A DNA stretch of 64,000 nt from Cladopsammia gracilis (taxonomy: Eukaryota; Cnidaria; Anthozoa; Scleractinia; Dendrophylliidae). Positions 54,468 to 64,000 of this stretch are shown here, piece by piece. Position 1 is the stretch's first letter. Every line of letters begins with the position of its first letter. Location of the stretch: assembly GCA_022457155.1 (NCBI GenBank), contig JAJGOT010000020.1, forward strand, positions 20,001-84,000. The letters run 5' to 3'. The notes under the pieces are model-generated. The model saw only the letters and a program-made list of their open reading frames with translations. It searched no databases and was not told the origin of the DNA. Position numbers and translations under genes: made by a program.

Positions 54468-54824
54468 ATGAAACGGATCTGTTTTATTCCGAGGATTAAT
54501 AGGAGTGTCAGCGAATTCATCACAGCACATGACAGCCACTCCGTTTCAACGGAAAACAACAACACCCCGTTCCATGGCAGTTTTCCCGAGGACGCTGTAT
54601 GGCTAGGAATCAGTGTTAATGAATTGCTGAAGCCAGATTTGCCACATGTCCAAGTTCCCGAGACACGGAGTCCATTAACTGAGGCGGATACAGTAGCTCT
54701 GCGAAGTGCTATAGATCCATTGACTACCACTAATAAAAAAGAGCTGTATCGACATACCATTCAATTTGCTGGGAGGACCCTTCAGTGCAATGGAAACATT
54801 GCACTAAGTGACCGCAGTCAGTAA
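54468..54824 (+). other. Open frame of unknown meaning
   Basis: 118 codons are open (SVSEFITAHDSHSVSTENNN, LTEADTVALRSAIDPLTT). It directly follows the LINE fragment. The opposite strand is also open, so coding status is uncertain. Confidence 0.25.
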
Positions 54825-54871
54825 CTGTGTTTGTTGCATAAACCTTATTCATAAAAGCAACAGATTTATTA

Positions 54872-55345
54872 CTCATGCGCGAAGCGGCATGAGGTAAGGT
54901 TTCGGCTCCGTTCTTGTTGTTATTATAATTATTTTTATTTTTGGTGTCACAATTTTGCATGCAAATTTATGCACGCATATTTTAAATTGTGCACTTCCGG
55001 TTCATAGCTTTGCCATTCCCACTTCCTGTTTAGCGACTTCTGGCTACTCTTACTTCCGGTAAAACAGCGTTACTTAAGTGTCATGACAGCATCTCCTAAA
55101 ACCCTACATACATTACTTTGTTCACGTTTGGTATACATAAGACTAAGAAGAATCACTGCCTTCATTGTGGTACAGCCTTCATTTCCAAAACATTCAATAG
55201 TAAACAACGTGGTTTGCATGAAAAATGACTGAATGAAAGGGGTAACTCTTCTCCATGTCGGACATCTTCTTATCATGTCTAAAATATATCATAAAACTTT
55301 CTTACGCATGCGCATGAGTATAGGCTGCTTGGAGCCTCTTGTTAT
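54872..55345 (-). mobile_element. Dispersed repeat, copy B
   Basis: Inverted relative of 37302-37750. It ends GGCTGCTTGGAGCCTCTTG. The opposite end carries ACTCATGCGCGAAGCGGCAT; short inverted ends are shared. Confidence 0.8.
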
Positions 55346-55984
55346 TCTTATTATGCATGTTAATTTTAGCCTATTGGCCTCCTTCTTTGAATTTCGCACG
55401 CACAAACAAGGCCAGGTCGCTAATTCACATGCATATAAAAGAATAATACATCAGCTGCCGTTTATGAATAGTTAATAACTGTAAAGGTTGTGCTAATTAG
55501 ACTATCATTTCATAAAGTCCAGAAAACAAATTAATACACAAATTATACAACCAACCTCCTTCCCTGGGTCTCTCTTCTTCCTGTCCTGGAAATGAGGTTG
55601 ATTATACAATCAGTAGTTTTCGATCAGTTGTAGTTGTAGTTGTAGTTTTTGATCAGTGCTGTTGTAGTGTTGTAGTCAGTTTCAATCTGGTCTGCATGAT
55701 TTCATTTTTGCTTTTACTGCTCCAAACTTTCAAGACGTTCGTTGTTTGCAGGTGTAGATATTGGCTTTAGATTCAATTTCATTTATAACTGTGAACAGGT
55801 GGTATTGACTGAACTGTTTCCCACATTTTCCACCCACTGGCTGTGATCAAGTGTTGATTTTTCTCTGCTATCTACGAAAAATAAAGCATTTTGTATTATA
55901 TAAACTTCAATTCTGGAAATAAAATGTTCAAAAGTAAAAGTAAAAGTGTGAAGTATCAGCTACCTTCTCACCCTTCTCAGCCGT
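55346..55984. other. No gene recognised
   Basis: A short GTTGTA run lies at about 55627-55650. Otherwise nothing was recognised. Confidence 0.4.
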
Positions 55985-56086
55985 ACAGAGGGTTTAGTTA
56001 CGAGACATTTGGCGACTGATTGCAGGTGGTGTGAATCATACGCTAAGTATTGAGCGCGCCAAACGTCTCGTAACTAAGCCCTCTGT
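55985..56086. repeat. 30-bp inverted repeat at a Penelope 5' junction
   Basis: Arm 55985-56014 is inverted at 56057-56086 with two mismatches and 42 bases between. The right arm lies in the coding frame of the following GIY-YIG protein. Confidence 0.88.
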
Positions 56087-56646
56087 TATCTCCAAGAAGA
56101 AAAAACATCTGTCATCTGTTCTTGTTTCTAATGGTTATCCTTTTTCTTTCTTGCAGAAACTTACCAAGACCAGAAAACCCAACACCAGTGCTGAGCCCAC
56201 GACCGAGTTCAAATCTACTGCGGTTTTACCTTATGTCAAAGGTCTGTCCGAACAACTTCGCCGCTGCCTACAACAACAAGGCGTACGCGCTGTTTTCAAG
56301 TCGGAGACTACACTTAGATCACACCTAGTACGGCCTAAAGACGCTGTTGACCCGACTAAACAAGATGGCGTGGTTTACAGAATTCCCTGTGAATGCGGTA
56401 AAGTTTACATTGGCGAGACTGGAAGACCTATGCAAGACAGAATAAAAGAGCATGACCGAGACATCCGATTCGCCCGTACCCAGACCTCCGCTGTTTCAGA
56501 GCACGCCAACAATGGACACCACCCGCTTTGGAATGAAGTAAAGTTTATTGATCGTGATCCTCATTGGTACACACGCAGGGTCAAAGAGGCGATCCACATA
56601 AGACTTAACCCTAACAACATCAACAGGGACAGTGGAATAGAAGTTT

Positions 56647-56680
<34 letters not shown>

Positions 56681-56804
56681 CAACAGGAGAGCCTTACGAC
56701 TACGGACTGCCGAGGGAACAATTCGCCGAAACAACGAGGATCAAAATGCACCAGTCACAGCTGTTGAAAACCAACCAATCACAGCAGAGCATCGTGTTTC
56801 ATAA
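56031..56804 (+). pseudogene. Penelope-like element C-terminal part with GIY-YIG
   Basis: An open frame of 257 codons, 5'-truncated; the first codon is not an ATG. A linker (FKSTAVLPYVKGLSEQLRRC, SHLVRPKDAVDP) leads into the nuclease: VVYRIPCECGKVYIGETGRP, RIKEHDRDIRFA, AVSEHANNGHHP, and the glutamate block RRVKEAIHIRLNPNNINRD. The RT domain is lost. A hammerhead-like motif starts 25 bases after the stop, as in Penelope 3' ends. The frame carries no stop, so it is a young fragment. Confidence 0.8.
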
Positions 56805-56828
56805 GGTGACGCGTAACCAGTCGACCCC

Positions 56829-56872
56829 ATCGCCTGAGGAAGACTAGCGGTATGCATTTGAAACGTCGCGAT
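56829..56872 (+). ncRNA. Hammerhead-like motif at the Penelope 3' end
   Basis: The core CTGAGGA (56834-56840) and GAAA (56860-56863) are intact. An ACGT-type minimal stem III and a GUC cleavage site (56865-56867) follow. Stem I is perfect: ATCGC (56829-56833) with GCGAT (56868-56872). Stem II is degenerate. Very short stem III hammerheads act as dimers in this element class. Confidence 0.6.
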
Positions 56873-57482
56873 CCACATCGGAAGTGACTACATCGTGAGA
56901 CAAACGAAAAATACTTCTTTACTATTAGAATATCGTTTCCGTACCGTTTATCAGCCTTGCTATTTTATCAAATCATTTCAAAGGAATATATATATATTTT
57001 TAATATTAGTATTCACTTACCTATATATTAGGTTCCGACAAATCGCTGACTTCCTTGTGGTAGCCTTCTTCATAAAAGCAACTAAAAATAGAAATGCACT
57101 TTACACAAATAGCGGGTCCTTTAATATTGTCTCATTGCTTTAGAAAAATTGCTTCTTTTCTTACGGTACATTGAAACACAAGACAAATGTTTTACGCATG
57201 TGCATGACAAACATTTTCTGTCATTTGGTCTTATTGGTCACTGTCTTTGGTGCTTGGGATGCAGCAACAACATATGAAAAATATCATGGACAAGGTTACC
57301 TGTTTTTCAAGTAATGTGAAGTTCAAGAGAGAAACGGGAAATCAAATCAGAAAAGAAAGACTTGGAGAACAGTGAGAGCTTACTCAATCAGAAAAGAGCG
57401 ACGTTAGATAAGACAGAAGTTCAAAACAGAGTTTGATATAGGAGTAAAGAAGGCAAGGCTACAAGGTCTTCGTGAAAAACCA
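56873..57482. other. No gene recognised
   Basis: AT-rich; a coding-like lysine/glutamate-rich trace lies at 57355-57480 just before the next pseudogene. Confidence 0.35.
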
Positions 57483-58200
57483 GTGAAAGTCAAGAAAAGA
57501 AATTCAAAGAGGATCTTTTCCACATGAAAAGGTACTTTGATGTCACAAAAGGGCAAGGGAGTGTACAGGATTGATCGCGGTGCAGAGCAAGCAATGTGGG
57601 AATTACTTCATGAACAGTTGAAGGCCCACAGAAGATGGGGTGAGGAGAGCACAAGGTATCTTCATTTTGAAAAGAGGATCCAGTCTGAAGAGATGCATCA
57701 GATTGCAAATCAGTACCTAGTACAGCATGGAAAGAAGCCAGTAAAAAAGAAAGCAACAGTACGATCATGGGATAAATGCAGGAACAAGCGCTACCATCAA
57801 GCGCAGGAACACAGAGGCCGCAATCTTTGTACACAAAAGAAACATGAAAAGCATGTCAATGTACAATACAACTGCACCCATATAAAGAATTACAGGCAAT
57901 TTGCATTTGGAACACACTATGGAGCTGACAAGAAGGGACTTGTGATAAGGTAAGCAATAGATGACAAAGCATGTATCAGGTGTGGAACCTCAGAGGGTTT
58001 TTCTAGGCCACTACACACTCCCACACAGCTGACTGGAGATGGCAATCAGGTGACACTTCCATCATCAGATTATCCTGACAATGTTGGGTATGTTTGTCCA
58101 GGGAGATGAAGGAATTACAACATAAAGGACGTGAAAAATTTGTGCCCACTGATGTGTCAATTGGCGTCACTTACAAACCGGAGCACGCCTACCCGAGTGT
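57483..58200 (+). pseudogene. Transposon-derived coding segment, unknown family
   Basis: One frame runs from about 57483 with a shift near 57535. It reads VYRIDRGAEQAMWELLHEQL, YLHFEKRIQSEEMHQIANQY and YRQFAFGTHYGADKKGLVIR. A TAA at 57951-57953 is followed in frame by IDDKACIRCGTSEGFSRPLH and SSDYPDNVGYVCPG, then TGA. The D-D-K-A-x-I-R-x-GTSEGF block recalls a catalytic segment of an invertebrate transposon family I cannot name. The exon at 59254 may belong to the same gene. Confidence 0.45.
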
Positions 58201-59253
58201 GACCAGGTTCACAAAAAGATTACATTGTTTTACTGAATTACATTTTAGAATTACATTTTGCTAGAAACCACTTCCCTTTTTAATCAAATCAACCCACATA
58301 ATCTGCCACACAGGATTTGTATCACGAATTTCCCTTATGTCACATTACAACACCTTGTGTTAGAATCACAAGAATTTGCTTCTATTGTTTGTTTCCTCAT
58401 AAAAGAAGTGCAGTTAGCTAGTTTAATTTAGTTGTTCAAAATGTTCAAGACCTGCACTTACAAGCTTAAAGGCCCTCTTAGTCTTGAAGTAGAGTACTTT
58501 CTGTGACCTAACGTTGGTGATTCATTCTCCTCAGAATTGGTATCTCATATTTGACCATGTTATTGTGCCTATAGTTTAGGTTTAAGTCAAATAATACAGT
58601 CCATATGTGTTCATGTCCAAAATGTGTCCAGAATACATTGTACAAGCAGTTTTCCTTTAGATTTTAGCTCATTTATGTTACACAATACTGCAAAAGTTCA
58701 TTGGTGAAATTAGATATTTAACTGTTAGTCTAGCTCAACTATGATGACAAGCGTCCTTCTACAAAGTAACGAGTTCACAGTTTTCCTAGTTTTGTGTCAA
58801 AGAATCATTTTAATCGCTATTTAGATATTTAGTTTAATTCGTTATCATGCTGTGTTAAGCTATTGTTTGATATATTTCACGTATTGTCAGTTCATTCACA
58901 TTTAGCTCAAAGAATAGCTCTGTGTGAATTATATGTTTGGATAAAAGGGTTAATGTTTTATTAGTGTCATGCAATGTTTATTGTTTTGTCATGCAACACT
59001 CAACTTATACTGTTCCTTCAGGGCCTTCAATTCATTTATTGCGTCATTATACATCTTTGTCAACTCTTCTACTCTTGCTGATAATTCCTCTGTATTCATT
59101 GTGATTCGATCCTAACGTGCTGTTATTGCAACCACCCTTTTCTGAAATAGCTTTTTTTCTCAAAATGGTTTTTTTTTTATAACCTGCTCGCAGCGCTAAA
59201 TGTGACCGAGTCAGGTTGTGATGTTGTTATGTTTTTATTTTTCAACGAAACAG
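58201..59253. other. No gene recognised; one minus-strand micro-ORF
   Basis: A 36-codon minus-strand frame (58989-59099) reads MNTEELSARVEELTKMYNDA and is coiled-coil-like. Otherwise AT-rich and possibly intronic. Confidence 0.35.
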
Positions 59254-59447
59254 ACTTGTAGGCACAATAAAATTTATTGAAGCAGGATTTTACAATCAAA
59301 GCCCTGCATTGGATGAAAAAACGTCAAGGATGTATGAAATCCGACTAATTGCCTTGGAGAAGTTTGCCAAAAAGAATGGCGATGATGCCATTCTCTTTGG
59401 TGAAAACAAGAGGCCATTATTAGCGACTACTTTGCAAGCTTTCATGT
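59254..59447 (+). CDS. Exon-like open segment
   Basis: A pyrimidine tract and CAG (59251-59253) precede, and GTAAGTG follows at 59448. The frame between is open for 64 codons (LVGTIKFIEAGFYNQSPALD, IALEKFAKKNGDDAILFGEN). It is a spliced internal exon of an unknown gene, possibly the one decayed at 57483-58200. The consensus splice sites and open phase are the only support. Confidence 0.5.
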
Positions 59448-59894
59448 GTAAGTGTTATTTTTAATTTAAGGTTTTTTGATGCTCTAATAGTTTGAGGTCC
59501 TCAAGAAGGGTACCCTGGCTTCAGAGGCTCATTGTAGAAGAAGGGCTAATGATTTATTTTATCGATTTATTTTTTCCCTCGATATTTTAACAGCTGGTCT
59601 GGATATTTAAACAAAAATTGCTTACCATTTGTCAGAACTGCTGGCAGGACTGGTCAAAGGCACATTTTAATGTTTTTTTTTTCTATGAAAAAGTCCATAA
59701 CTTGTGGGTCTGATGGTAAGCACCATAATACGAGGGCAGAAAGGGAAGTTATTGGCATTGTGTGTCACACACGAAACACATGAAGGCGTAAAGCTCTGGG
59801 AGTATTGGGACATACTGGGAGCTTTCCATTCAACCAAAAATTCTGGAAATTCCGGGTTAGGAAGCGAATGGAACGTAAATTTCCCGGAATAAGA
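59448..59894. other. No gene recognised; MITE left part
   Basis: From about 59819, GGGAGCTTTCCATTCAACC starts a MITE-like sequence that includes the next hairpin. Confidence 0.4.
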
Positions 59895-59942
59895 TTCCAG
59901 AATTTTAGGACAACCTCACAAGGTTGTCCTAAAATTCCGGAA
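59895..59942. repeat. Hairpin in a MITE
   Basis: The arms TTCCAGAATTTTAGGACAAC and GTTGTCCTAAAATTCCGGAA are inverse with one mismatch; the loop is short. The flanks repeat CCGGAA and TTCCATTC words, suggesting a roughly 170-bp MITE. Confidence 0.8.
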
Positions 59943-60129
59943 AATCGGAACAACCGGAAGATGCTGTTCCATTCTACCATTCCTGCTCAGCCCAGTTTTG
60001 CCAAGCCAGAATCGAACTTGTCTGCACAGTCAAGTGAGTCAAGATGGCTTGTCAACAGGCATCTCAATATCAGTGCATGGCATGTTTGTTTTTCACCGAA
60101 AGCTTACATCTCTTACTAGAGCATCAAAC

Positions 60130-60535
60130 ATCATCAGCTTTAGTAGTTGACTCTTGGGAAAAATTACCAAAAGAAATCAAAGATATTAGTCATTTTGATT
60201 TCAAAAAAAAAGTTAAACAGTATTTACCGGTATTGTCGAAACAGATATACTGTCCAACCCCAGTCATCTTCTAATTTTCGCTATTTGTGTGCAGTGTGTG
60301 TGTTTATGTGTTTGTAATAGATGTCTTCATGTGAATTGATACTATACAAGACTAGTGTCTAACTAAAAAACTGTATGATTAACTTAGACGCTAGACATTT
60401 CCTCAAATGTTATTTATATTTAGTTATTCGTCCTATTGTTTTAGTAATTTTAGTTTAGCTAGATATATATTTTCTTGTAACAAAAATGTCATGGAAATGT
60501 AAAAAATAAAGTATTGTATTGTATTGTATTGTTGA
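60130..60535 (+). mobile_element. LINE 3' end with (TATTG)n tail
   Basis: The C-terminus reads VVDSWEKLPKEIKDISHFDF, then KKKVKQYLPVL, a common LINE RT ending. AATAAA lies near 60506 and (TATTG)n at 60512-60532. Confidence 0.75.
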
Positions 60536-60568
60536 TTGCTCATGTACATAGCTAGTACAACAGCAGAA

Positions 60569-61830
60569 ATGGCCACAGCTAAGATTGGTAAGTAGCACAG
60601 AAATGCTTATAGGCTTATCTATTAAACGAATGTTGTCACAAGCACATTTCCTTGTGCATTAATATTTCCCGCCTTTACTTTTAGAGGTTACAAGATGTAT
60701 TTTCAGCGTGCACGAATACTTTTCGCATTCTTCACACTTATAACGGTCTATAATTACCCTTAAAATCAACAAACGCCTTTATTGTTTTTGATCGTGGTCA
60801 AAACTTAAAACATTACCACACTATCTGCTTACAGAGTAGGTGGCTAGTTTCATTTTTCTTACGAGAAATGGTTCAAACAGGGAAGCGCTAGATTGTAATA
60901 TATATCACTGCACAAAGGATTACACCAGCTGTATATTTAATTTAAATTTCAGCTGATCTATACTTGCAGTATGTATAAATCAAATTAACCTTTGACACAA
61001 GTGGAAAGCAATTAGAGTATCTTCTGCTGTATTCAACTTCAACTTGACATTTTGTTGTAAAAACAGCCAATAAAGTTTAAAGAAATAATCCAATGTGTTA
61101 TTGCATTTTTTGATATAGGCGTATGCTACAAGTAAGTGAACCTACATATTTGATTATTTATTTCTCACTCCATTAACTGCCAATGTTATAGATGCAGTAT
61201 ATGAAACAGAATTACCGGAGAGCCTACAAAAGTGGGATAATCAGCACGTCCGCCTGCTCATTGAAAGCTATGGGCAATACAAACATCTCTTCAAAAAAGG
61301 AAAAACAACAAAGGTGGTGTTCCAAAAAATCTGTGCTCACTTTAATGAAACTTCAGAATATAAAGTGACCATTGATCAGTGCATTAGGAAGTGGGATAAA
61401 CTATTAGCAAAGTTTAAACAGGTTGAAGATAACAACAAACACACAGGACAAGCACGACAAACATGCAAATTTTATGACAGTCTTCAAGAATGTATCAGGG
61501 AGAGCCCCAAGGTTAATCCAAGGTACACCTTTGATGTTGCACATGTGGCACGTTCTTGATCAAGTCAAAGTGAATCTAACACGGAATGTGAAGATGATGG
61601 TGATGAGCTTGTGGTTGATGTGGCAACAATTTGAAGGGAGCAAACGATATAAAGAAAAGAGTGAGAAAAAGAAAAAGCCATTCTTCAGCTAGTGAGATGT
61701 TTCATTTTTGTATAGTCATACTCAGAAGAGAGAAAAAGTGGAACAAAAAATTGCCTTACTCAGAGAGATGTATCAAGAAAAAAAATTCTTTTAGCCAATT
61801 TTTGGATGTTTTGAAACAGAACAACTAAAA
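60569..61830 (+). pseudogene. Myb/SANT-like DNA-binding protein, two exons, probably Harbinger-associated
   Basis: ATG 60569 begins a 19-base exon (MATAKI) ending at a GTAAGT donor (60588). The acceptor is AG at 60190+1000 (61190-61191), and the phases join. The protein is a trihelix Myb/SANT-like domain: WDNQHVRLLIESYGQYKHLF, VFQKICAHFNE, TIDQCIRKWDKLLAKFKQVE, DNNKHTG, KFYDSLQECI. A TGA at 61557-61559 ends it after about 127 residues. The frame then continues with acidic and lysine-rich pieces and more stops. PIF/Harbinger elements carry such a partner, and a Harbinger transposase end lies at 62885-63030 on the other strand. Confidence 0.68.
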
Positions 61831-62884
61831 TTTGTTATGCAGTAGAATCTCAATAACTTGAACATTGCTTCATTTTATCATCATAATTCATCAAAATTCT
61901 ACTATATGATTGTCAATTTTTTTTCCAGTGTTGTGTTATTCTTTTATTTATATATGGTCAGCTCCAAATTTTAGCCTCCCCCAACTACCCACCCCAGCCA
62001 AATCCCAGACATTCGATTTTGACAAAAAAATCACATCACATTCCCCCACTTATGGGCAATTTTCAGCCAAATGTCTTCCACTGTGCCATAAATAGTGGGT
62101 GATGCTGAGGACAGTCAAATGCACAGTGGGCTGAGTCAAATTCCTCTTACAGGAGCGGAGGGGGTCTCAGTTGGAACTGATCTACTACAAATCTTTGTGT
62201 TGTTCATTCCAAAACACCTGTGCTGAAAGAAATTCATCAACCCTAAAATGAGTTTAACATTACTGCATAACACAGGGAAGGCAATAGTAATGTTGATAAT
62301 TTTGCTTGAAAAATTAAACTACTGTAAAACTCTATTAAGCACCCAGTCTTTATCCTACCATTCCCAACAAGCCCTCCAGTCAGCACAAACATTAAATTTT
62401 CAATGACCCTTATATAAATCTGGACACCAATTATTCAAAAGTCTTGATAAGAAATGAGCAACCCCCAGCCCCCTTTTCCCCCAGAGGCTTAAATAGAATT
62501 TTTATAGTATCATTGTGCTTACAGATCATGCAGAGTAATGAAATATGAACCACCTCATTTAGAAAAGGCCATTTATTTTTGAATACTGAGAGCTTAACTC
62601 ACAGGGTTTCCATTTGGGTTTGGACACCAATCTATTTAAATTGGCGCATGCTATCTAAATTCAATTTAGAAAGTTAAATCTAAACTCAGTGGTGGCTAGA
62701 CTAACTGATTTTCTGGCCTTAACTAGAATAGTGATTCATCATAGGGTTCTGGGGAAGGGGACAATACAATACAGTACACCCCAACCCATCCAAGAATGCT
62801 TTCTGGTACTTATTGGGGATGATCCTTCTGTTTTAAAACCTTAATGAAAACCCTGTACTCATGTACAAATAATGTTCACCAGAT
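61831..62884. other. No gene recognised
   Basis: No domain was seen between the Myb-like and the Harbinger remnants. C-rich patches lie at 61978-61995 and 62464-62482. Confidence 0.4.
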
Positions 62885-63030
62885 AGGTCCTTTTTTGTTC
62901 AGCTCTTTCATCTGGGTGGTGCCCATCATCATCAGGATCATCAAAGCCACCATCATTCATGATGCGTCAGAAATCATCATGGATTAAGCAAAAATTGTGA
63001 AGTACACAAGCAGTGATTATGAGATGAACT
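62885..63030 (-). pseudogene. PIF/Harbinger transposase C-terminal fragment
   Basis: The minus-strand frame reads LIITACVLHNFCLIHDDF, a stop, then FDDPDDDGHHPDERAEQKRT. The IITACVLHN block is the C-terminal signature of HARBI1-type transposases. The upstream catalytic part is missing. Confidence 0.72.
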
Positions 63031-63110
63031 GCACACTAGTATAGTACAACAGTTTTGTCACCATATATATATCTTTTTGTTATTATTTAGTTTAGATTAT
63101 ATTTAAGCAC

Positions 63111-63180
63111 ACGGCATGTCTGAAAAACAGTTTTACTGAGCCGTTTTACCGTGTTGAAATAAAGTTAATTGATTGATTGT
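63111..63180 (+). mobile_element. Young retroelement 3' end (copy 2)
   Basis: Nearly identical, inverted copy of 45564-45632. It ends AATAAAGTTAATTGATTGATTG. Confidence 0.75.
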
Positions 63181-63404
63181 CCAAGTGACGACAACCACAA
63201 AATATTATATGAACATAAATATTTTTTGCTCGAATTCGCGCGGCTTAGCTTCTGAGGCATGACAAATTTATTAACCTCGCTTTGCGAGGGAAAAATATCG
63301 AACCATGCCAGTGTGCAGACACAAGATTACCACAATATTGCATTATGCGTTGGCATTTCTTATTCACGGGTTGGCCTTTAATTAAATTAAAATTTGCAGT
63401 TTAG

Positions 63405-63890
63405 TGAGATTTCGAGAGTGCACGAGAGCAAACGCTAATCTGCTCCAACTCGATCTACTCCAATTTGATTGTCCTAGTCTTGTATAAATTCTCAAAAAGG
63501 TATCTCCTTCCCCAGCAGCCCACCCCGTAAGGTTTTTAGGGGTTTGTGCATGGAGATAGTGTATGACAGACATATTCACTAATGAGTCACGAACATTGAA
63601 CTTGAACTCTTTATCAATTATAGCAGTCTGTCAGACCTTTATTTTTAGGCAAGTGCATGAGAGTGAACGCTGCTCCAACTCAATCTACCCCAACTCGATT
63701 GTCCTAGTGTTCTATACATTCTAAAAAAAGTACCACACTCCTGGCCCACCTCTCAAGGTTTTTAAACAAGAATTTCAGGAATTTGTCCATGGAGATAGTG
63801 TATGACAGACACATTCACTAATGAGTCACGAACATTGAACTTGTACTGTTTAGGCAATAGCAGTGTCACAGACATTTATTTTTAGGAAAA
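63405..63890 (+). repeat. Tandem duplication of about 240 bp
   Basis: 63405-63650 and 63651-63890 are diverged direct copies. They share GTGTATGACAGACA, TCACTAATGAGTCACGAACA and TCGATTGTCCTAGTGTT-type words in the same order. Confidence 0.85.
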
Positions 63891-64000
63891 TAACAAGACT
63901 TTGTGTAGAAAAGAACGGTTTCTTTAATCAATGTCGCGGACCCTAAAACACGATCTGACATTGATCACACGATCTGGCAGTGTATTTCTATGGTCTAATA

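Noticed and set aside
54353..54760. 135-codon minus-strand frame
   Set aside because: It is antisense to a LINE fragment and another open frame, with no recognisable content.
62915..62950. Minus-strand CTGATGA with a GGG/CCC hairpin and GAAA
   Set aside because: It is part of the Harbinger coding tail (DDDGHHPDE) and has no stem I; chance match.

Overview
The window reads as a transposon-rich piece of an invertebrate animal genome. It is AT-rich, has spliced genes, and is crowded with LINE, Penelope, DIRS, Harbinger, Tc1/IS630 and MITE remnants. The repeat families look most like those of cnidarians (corals, sea anemones), but that is an inference; no host single-copy gene pins the species. 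I see no bacterial-type operons, CRISPR arrays, tRNA or rRNA genes.

The centrepiece is a complete-length but decayed Maverick/Polinton element at 10982-31110 (20,129 bp). It has AG...CT termini, roughly 200-bp terminal inverted repeats and a perfect 6-bp target-site duplication (ATACAC at 10976-10981 and 31111-31116). It carries the virus-like gene set: protein-primed type DNA polymerase B, retroviral-type integrase with chromodomain, packaging ATPase, double jelly-roll major capsid, a likely penton/minor capsid, adenain-like protease, a parvovirus-type phospholipase A2, a small zinc-ribbon protein, a core-like basic protein, a zinc-ribbon late-transcription-factor-like protein, and a long fibre protein built of phage-tail-fibre-like repeats. 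Several of the small genes are uncharacterised. Some genes are still open (ATPase, penton, PLA2, integrase, 17290-18396, 13583-14071). Others are broken by stops, frameshifts or nested insertions: a MITE splits the transcription-factor-like gene and a LINE splits polB. Many genes have an A/T-only TATATA-like box directly against the start codon.

Left flank (1-10975): an L1/Tx1-type LINE (219-4095), abutted by a 5'-truncated Penelope-like element (4097-6150) that ends in a well-formed hammerhead ribozyme (6053-6122), a long TA microsatellite, a second GIY-YIG fragment with a hammerhead-like motif, and a RecQ-like helicase pseudogene.

Right flank (31117-64000): a DUF7869-like transposase fragment, a DIRS-like retroelement, MITEs, Tc1/IS630-like and Harbinger transposase relics, a spliced transposase-like gene with a C2H2 finger (40490-44282), a SWIM plus YqaJ-nuclease pseudogene, an iterated palindrome array, a second Penelope end with a hammerhead-like core, a spliced Myb/SANT-like gene fragment, and a tandem duplication at the window end.

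All identifications come from reading motifs in the translated and raw sequence. No database search was run.
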